From: DASPXK01 sp035637315
Lineage (GTDB): Bacteria > Chloroflexota > UBA6077 > JACCZL01
Length of the DNA: 8,121 bases
Direction: 5' to 3'
NCBI GenBank assembly: GCA_035637315.1
Contig: DASPXK010000335.1
Coordinates: 1-8,121 of the forward strand
The notes under the pieces are model-generated. The model searched no databases and was not told where the DNA came from. It was given only the letters and a program-made list of their open reading frames with translations. A program made the translations under genes and the position numbers. Shown piece by piece: positions 5,087 through 8,121 of this stretch. Positions within the stretch are counted from its first letter, which is position 1; every line of letters starts with the position of its first letter.

Positions 5087-5854
5087 TTACCCCCGAGCGA
5101 GGAAACGGGCGATGCCGGCCTGGGCGTCGGGGGTGTGGGCGCAGACGGTGCTGACGTCGCGGCCGTGGCTGAGGGCCTGTCGCAGGTCAAGGCTGGGCAG
5201 GCTCCAGGCGGTGCGCTTGGTCAGCGCCAGTGCCGACGGGCTCAGGGCGGCTAGCTGTTCGGCCATCGCCTGCACGTTGGCCTCCAGCTCGGCGTGCGGG
5301 ACCACGCGGTTGATCAGCCCGATCCGGGCCGCTTCCTCGGGCGAGACGCGGCGGCCCGTCAGGGCCAGCTCGAGGCCAAGCCGAAAGCCGACCAGCCGAA
5401 ACAGCAGCGCCATCACCATGCCGGGAGCCAGTCCGAGCTGCACCTCCGGGTAGCCAAGCTGAGCCCGATCGGACGCGATCACGACGTCGCAGGCGGTCGC
5501 GACGCCGCAGCCGCCGGCTAGCGCGTGGCCGTTGACCATCGCGATGGTCGGCGGCCGAGCGTCGAGGATGGAAAGATAGACTTGCTCGATGGCGCGAAAA
5601 TAGGCCCCGGTCCTGGCAGAGTCGCCAGCCCTGACAGCCTCGAGAAGGCCATCCAGCCTGGCGCCGGCGCAAAACGCATCGCCGGCGCCGGTCAAAACGA
5701 TCACGCGGGTGGCAGGATCGTCGGAGGCCCTACGAATGGCCTCAACTAATGCTCGAGCCAGGTCAGGATCCAGCGCGTTGCGAACGGAGGGCCGGTTGAG
5801 AACGAGCCGCGCCACGCTCCCCTGCCGGCTCGCCAGCACCAGGTGGTCGCTCAT
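5087..5854 (-). CDS. Enoyl-CoA hydratase/isomerase family protein
   Basis: This is a second crotonase-fold protein of 255 residues, full family length. It shows LNRPSVRNAL at 19-28, the oxyanion-hole segments FCAGAR at 61-66 and NGHALAGG at 108-115, and GYPEVQLGLAPG at 134-145. E137 in the YPEV motif aligns with the second catalytic glutamate of enoyl-CoA hydratase, while the first is replaced by G117 in GGCGVA. This one-glutamate pattern is common in a large branch annotated as enoyl-CoA or methylglutaconyl-CoA hydratase. Hydration of an unsaturated acyl-CoA in fatty-acid or branched-chain amino-acid breakdown is likely, but the substrate is not readable. The ATG at 5854 starts the conserved region directly; its ribosome binding site is weak. 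It lies 31 bases after corA and 33 bases before the Nudix gene, so it is probably the middle gene of an operon. Confidence 0.9.
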   Translation of the reverse strand: MSDHLVLASRQGSVARLVLNRPSVRNALDPDLARALVEAIRRASDDPATRVIVLTGAGDAFCAGARLDGLLEAVRAGDSARTGAYFRAIEQVYLSILDARPPTIAMVNGHALAGGCGVATACDVVIASDRAQLGYPEVQLGLAPGMVMALLFRLVGFRLGLELALTGRRVSPEEAARIGLINRVVPHAELEANVQAMAEQLAALSPSALALTKRTAWSLPSLDLRQALSHGRDVSTVCAHTPDAQAGIARFLARG

Positions 5855-5885
5855 CTGAGCCGCCCGTTCTCAGCTCGCAATTCGT

Positions 5886-6893
5886 TCACAGCCAGTCTTT
5901 CTTCCAGAAGAAGAGTATCGCGGCGAGCGCGGTGCCGAGCATCAAAGCCACCGCGTACGGGTAGCCGTACTCCCATTCCAGCTCTGGAATGTGATGGAAG
6001 TTCATACCGTAGATGCCGGCAATCAGGGTTGGGACCATGACGATGACGGTCAGCGCGGTCAGCCGCTTCATGATCTCGTTGAGCGAGTTCGACTGGATGG
6101 ACAAGTAGGAGTCCAGCGCGGCCCCGAGCAGGTCGCGGAATGTGTCGACGGTGTCGGTCAGCCGAAGGAGAAGGTCGACGACGTCGCTGAAATACGGCGC
6201 CGTCGTCTTGTCGGCGATCGGGATGTCTCGACGGGATAGGAGGATGAACGCATCGCGCTCCGGACCGAGGACTTTGCGCAGCTGGATGAGGTCACGGCGC
6301 AGGGCAAAGATGTCCCGCAGGACCGACTTGTCGAAGCTCTCGAACAGGCGCTCCTCGATCTGCTCGATCTCATTCTCCAGCCCATCGACGACCGGAAAAT
6401 AGCCGTCGACCAGCGTATCGGCCAGGTGGTAGAGTAGGAAGCCCAGCGGGCTTGGCTCGACCATGGCAGGATTGTGGCGCCAGCGCTCGCGCAGCTCTGT
6501 GATGGCGTGGATTGGTCTGGCGTGAACGGTGATCAGGTAGTTGGGACCGACGAAAATATCGAGCTCCTGAAGGGCGAGCCCATGACCTTGGCTCGCTGCC
6601 CGAACGTCGAACAGGACGATAAGTCGCAGGTCTTCGTACTCGTCGACCTTGGGGCGCTGGTGGGGCTTGCGAATGTCCTCGATCGCGAGGGGATGCAGGT
6701 TGAACTCGCGAGCGAGCAGCTCGAACTCCTTGTCGCTTGGTCGCTCGAGGTCGAGCCAGACCAGCGACTGCTGATCTCGAAGCTGGCGATCAATGTCGGC
6801 TAGCGGCAGATCGTCGCGAAGCGCGCCGTGCTGATATAGCAGGGCTGTGCACTCCGTGGCCGGAGAGGTTGCCGGGCGATCAGTCGAGACCAC
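5886..6893 (-). CDS. corA: CorA-family magnesium/cobalt transporter
   Basis: CorA forms a homopentameric channel in the cytoplasmic membrane for Mg2+ and, in some members, Co2+ or Ni2+. The 335-residue product has the expected design: a large acidic cytoplasmic domain with long helices (about 150-270); a first membrane helix at about 278-297 ending in the signature YGMN (G296-M297-N298); an acidic periplasmic loop (HHIPELEWEYG); a second membrane helix at about 311-330; and a basic tail FFWKKDWL. The length is typical for the family. The start is a GTG at 6893, with no ATG before residue 143 in frame and no good Shine-Dalgarno sequence; a short inverted repeat lies just upstream. It heads the minus-strand series followed by the crotonase (31-base gap) and is divergent from the universal stress protein gene. 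Functional linkage to the downstream enzymes is not evident. Confidence 0.95.
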   Translation of the reverse strand: MVSTDRPATSPATECTALLYQHGALRDDLPLADIDRQLRDQQSLVWLDLERPSDKEFELLAREFNLHPLAIEDIRKPHQRPKVDEYEDLRLIVLFDVRAASQGHGLALQELDIFVGPNYLITVHARPIHAITELRERWRHNPAMVEPSPLGFLLYHLADTLVDGYFPVVDGLENEIEQIEERLFESFDKSVLRDIFALRRDLIQLRKVLGPERDAFILLSRRDIPIADKTTAPYFSDVVDLLLRLTDTVDTFRDLLGAALDSYLSIQSNSLNEIMKRLTALTVIVMVPTLIAGIYGMNFHHIPELEWEYGYPYAVALMLGTALAAILFFWKKDWL

Positions 6894-6898
6894 GGGAG

Positions 6899-6914
6899 CA
6901 GGATAACCATCCTG
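6899..6914. repeat. Short inverted repeat before corA
   Basis: CAGGAT (6899-6904) and ATCCTG (6909-6914) are perfect complements around AACC. The element ends five bases before the GTG start of corA, so it would lie in the corA leader and could fold over the initiation region. It may be a chance match of six base pairs. Confidence 0.45.
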
Positions 6915-6950
6915 TCGCGTCGTGTCGAGATGGGGCTATGTCGCCCACCT

Positions 6951-7030
6951 TGTCAACTTGAGCTGTCATTTGTCATCCTGAGCTCGTTCTCGTCATCCTG
7001 AGCTCATTCTTGTCATCCTGAGCTCGTTCT
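6951..7030 (+). repeat. 20-base tandem repeat, four units
   Basis: Units at 6971-6990, 6991-7010 and 7011-7030 are nearly identical: TGTCATCCTGAGCTCGTTCT, with a first-base change and one internal G-to-A in the middle unit. The unit at 6951-6970 is a degenerate copy in the same register, and TGTC at 7031-7034 begins a fifth. Each of the three good units contains the palindrome GAGCTC. TGTCATCCTGAGC resembles the head of a dispersed repeat I associate with such genomes, here repeated in tandem without its tail. Confidence 0.9.
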
Positions 7031-7049
7031 TGTCCCTCGAGGAGCCGGC

Positions 7050-7496
7050 GTGGCCGAGCTACCGCGCTATCGTAAGATCCTGCTCGCGACAGACGGGTCG
7101 GACCCGGCCGGGTCGGCGGCTCGGCATGCGGTGGCATTGGCGGCGCAGACCGGTGCCGCCCTGGCGGTGCTGCACGTGGTCAATACCCATCTGGCGTTCA
7201 GCCTGGGGATCTACCAGCACGAGGCGCTTCGCGAGCTTCGACGGGATGGCGAGCGAGCCCTGGCGACCGTCGCGGATCTGGCGCGGGCTGCTGGGATCGA
7301 GGCGCAGACCGACATGGCGGAGGGTCGCCCGGCCGAAGTGATCGTGGCCGAAGCCGACCGGCTAGAGGCTGACCTGGTGGTCGTGGGCTCGCACGGCCAC
7401 GGCGCTTTGAGCGACATCCTGCTCGGGAGCGTGTCCCAGTTCGTCCTTCACCATGCGCACGTGCCGGTGCTGATCGTCCGCCCACCGCGTGGCTAG
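7050..7496 (+). CDS. Universal stress protein (UspA family), ATP-binding type
   Basis: The 148-residue product is a single-domain universal stress protein, which acts in the cytoplasm as a dimer in stress and energy-starvation responses. It begins with strand KILLATDGS (residues 9-17) carrying the nucleotide-binding D15. It ends with the ATP-binding signature G113-x2-G116-x9-G126-S127 (within GSHGHG and LLGSVS), followed by the last strand VPVLIV. The intact signature places it in the ATP-binding subgroup rather than the UspA subgroup that lacks it. The start is GTG at 7050, supported by GAGGAG five bases before it. The gene stands alone, divergent from corA and behind a 20-base tandem repeat, and its stop lies only seven bases from the stop of the convergent prenyltransferase-like gene. 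Confidence 0.93.
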   Translation: MAELPRYRKILLATDGSDPAGSAARHAVALAAQTGAALAVLHVVNTHLAFSLGIYQHEALRELRRDGERALATVADLARAAGIEAQTDMAEGRPAEVIVAEADRLEADLVVVGSHGHGALSDILLGSVSQFVLHHAHVPVLIVRPPRG

Positions 7497-7503
7497 GCGA
7501 GGC

Positions 7504-8121
7504 TTATGCCAGGCGGCCGTAAGCGCGCAGGGTCTTGAGGGCGTCGATCGTCACCCAAGCGCGCCATTCCAGGGTCGTGGCCGGGTTCCACGCTTGCCAG
7601 TTGAACGACCAGCCGCCGTCGTCGCCTTGCGCGTCGACGAGAGCATTCAGGTGGCTCTCGATGACCTCGTCGGCGAAGAGCTGGCGGGCGAGACTGTCAG
7701 GTCGGGGAGCGAAGTTGAGCGGCGTGTGGACCTCGCCCGGGGCTCTTGGGTCGAGCGCCACCAGCTCTTGATCGAAGATCTTCGGAGCGATCCGAGCAAA
7801 GGTCTGGTCGGCCCGAGCACGATCGGGAGCACGTTCGAGGAACGGGAGGATCATCCGCATCTCATAGGGATTGGTCGCCTCCAGCGCTTCGATCTGGCGC
7901 CAGCAGAACTCAGCAGCCGTCGCAAGCCACGAATGGTCGACTCTGTGCTTGTAGAGCAGCGCGGCGATGCCGGCAGTGGGCAGGAGGGAGCCAGGGGGAT
8001 CGGCCTGTGTCTCCCACCACGGCGCCCGCGGGTAGGGCCCGGCCGAGGGAAGCACGAAAGGCACTCCGCCGTCCGCCGTCGTGATCGCCGCGAGGTAGTC
8101 GCAGGCTCGACTGACCATCGG
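7504..8121 (-). CDS. Prenyltransferase/squalene-cyclase-like repeat protein, C-terminal part
   Basis: The reading frame is open to the right edge, so the true start probably lies outside; 205 residues are visible. Near the visible N-terminus (counting from the Met at 8118) is DGGVPFVLP (16-24), and near the C-terminus QGDDGGWSFNWQAW (164-177). Both are G-G-aromatic repeats typical of the alpha/alpha toroid proteins related to squalene-hopene cyclases and protein prenyltransferases. Helical segments such as LLPTAGIAALLYKH and EWRAWVTIDALKTL fit this fold. No DxDD catalytic motif of class II terpene cyclases is seen in this part; it would lie upstream if present. Many such short proteins in environmental bacteria have no known reaction, so I do not call it a cyclase. 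The stop is TAA at 7506-7504, seven bases from the convergent stress-protein gene. Confidence 0.75.
   Translation of the reverse strand, partial: PMVSRACDYLAAITTADGGVPFVLPSAGPYPRAPWWETQADPPGSLLPTAGIAALLYKHRVDHSWLATAAEFCWRQIEALEATNPYEMRMILPFLERAPDRARADQTFARIAPKIFDQELVALDPRAPGEVHTPLNFAPRPDSLARQLFADEVIESHLNALVDAQGDDGGWSFNWQAWNPATTLEWRAWVTIDALKTLRAYGRLA

Larger units (their letters stand above)
6894..7049. promoter_or_regulatory. Divergent corA/usp intergenic region
   Basis: These 156 bases must hold the control signals for corA (minus) and the universal stress protein (plus). They contain a short inverted repeat (6899-6914) and a 20-base tandem repeat (6951-7030). The stress-protein ribosome binding site GAGGAG lies at 7039-7044. 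A perfect TTGACA lies on the minus strand at 6956-6951 but has no matching -10 at normal spacing. No Mg2+-responsive leader is recognisable. Confidence 0.4.

Noticed and set aside
6951..6956. Minus-strand TTGACA as a -35 box for corA
   Set aside because: At 17-base spacing the -10 position reads CCATCT, which has almost no match, and the hexamer lies inside the degenerate tandem-repeat unit.
6951..7034. CRISPR array
   Set aside because: The units are contiguous without unique spacers, and no cas gene is nearby.
1..8121. tRNA, rRNA, integrase, transposase, toxin-antitoxin or defence genes
   Set aside because: I saw no sequence signature of any of these on either strand.

Overview
The window is high-GC bacterial DNA with ordinary metabolic genes, tightly packed and mostly on the minus strand. 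It looks like an environmental member of the Chloroflexota or a similar high-GC lineage. This is inferred from three things: the GC-rich codon usage; a prenyltransferase/squalene-cyclase-like repeat protein; and intergenic repeats of the CAGAGGAC, GCCCTCACCC/GGGTGAGGGC and TGTCATCCTGAGC kinds, which I associate with such genomes. The sequence alone does not fix the taxon.

Layout from left to right. Positions 1-187 hold the N-terminus of an amidohydrolase (minus, cut by the window edge). Positions 188-370 are a composite repeat block with direct and inverted copies of a CAGAGG-type element. Next comes a minus-strand pair: a family 2 glycosyltransferase (1246-2211), then a crotonase-superfamily protein (371-1150). 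A palindromic repeat sits between these two. A divergent intergenic region (2212-2389) leads to the only plus-strand gene pair, an exported His/Met-rich protein (2390-3016) and a small membrane protein (3026-3331), both of unknown function. These converge on and overlap a metallo-beta-lactamase-fold hydrolase (3295-4257, minus). A hairpin-rich gap (4258-4435) follows. Then comes a close minus-strand series, transcribed from right to left: corA (5886-6893), a second crotonase (5087-5854) and a zinc-ribbon Nudix hydrolase (4436-5053), with gaps of only 31 and 33 bases. A divergent gap with a 20-bp tandem repeat (6951-7030) separates corA from a plus-strand universal stress protein (7050-7496). 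The window ends in the C-terminal part of a prenyltransferase-like protein (7504-8121, minus).

The genes do not form one obvious pathway. Two crotonases, an MBL hydrolase and a Nudix hydrolase fit general acyl-CoA and nucleotide housekeeping; CorA and the stress protein fit ion and stress homeostasis. I see no transposase, integrase, CRISPR array, RNA gene or recognisable defence system. The least explained coding content is the 2390-3331 gene pair. The most distinctive non-coding content is the set of repeat families at gene boundaries. In one case the repeat appears to supply a ribosome binding site (Nudix), and in another it could add a spurious N-terminus to an annotated protein (first crotonase).
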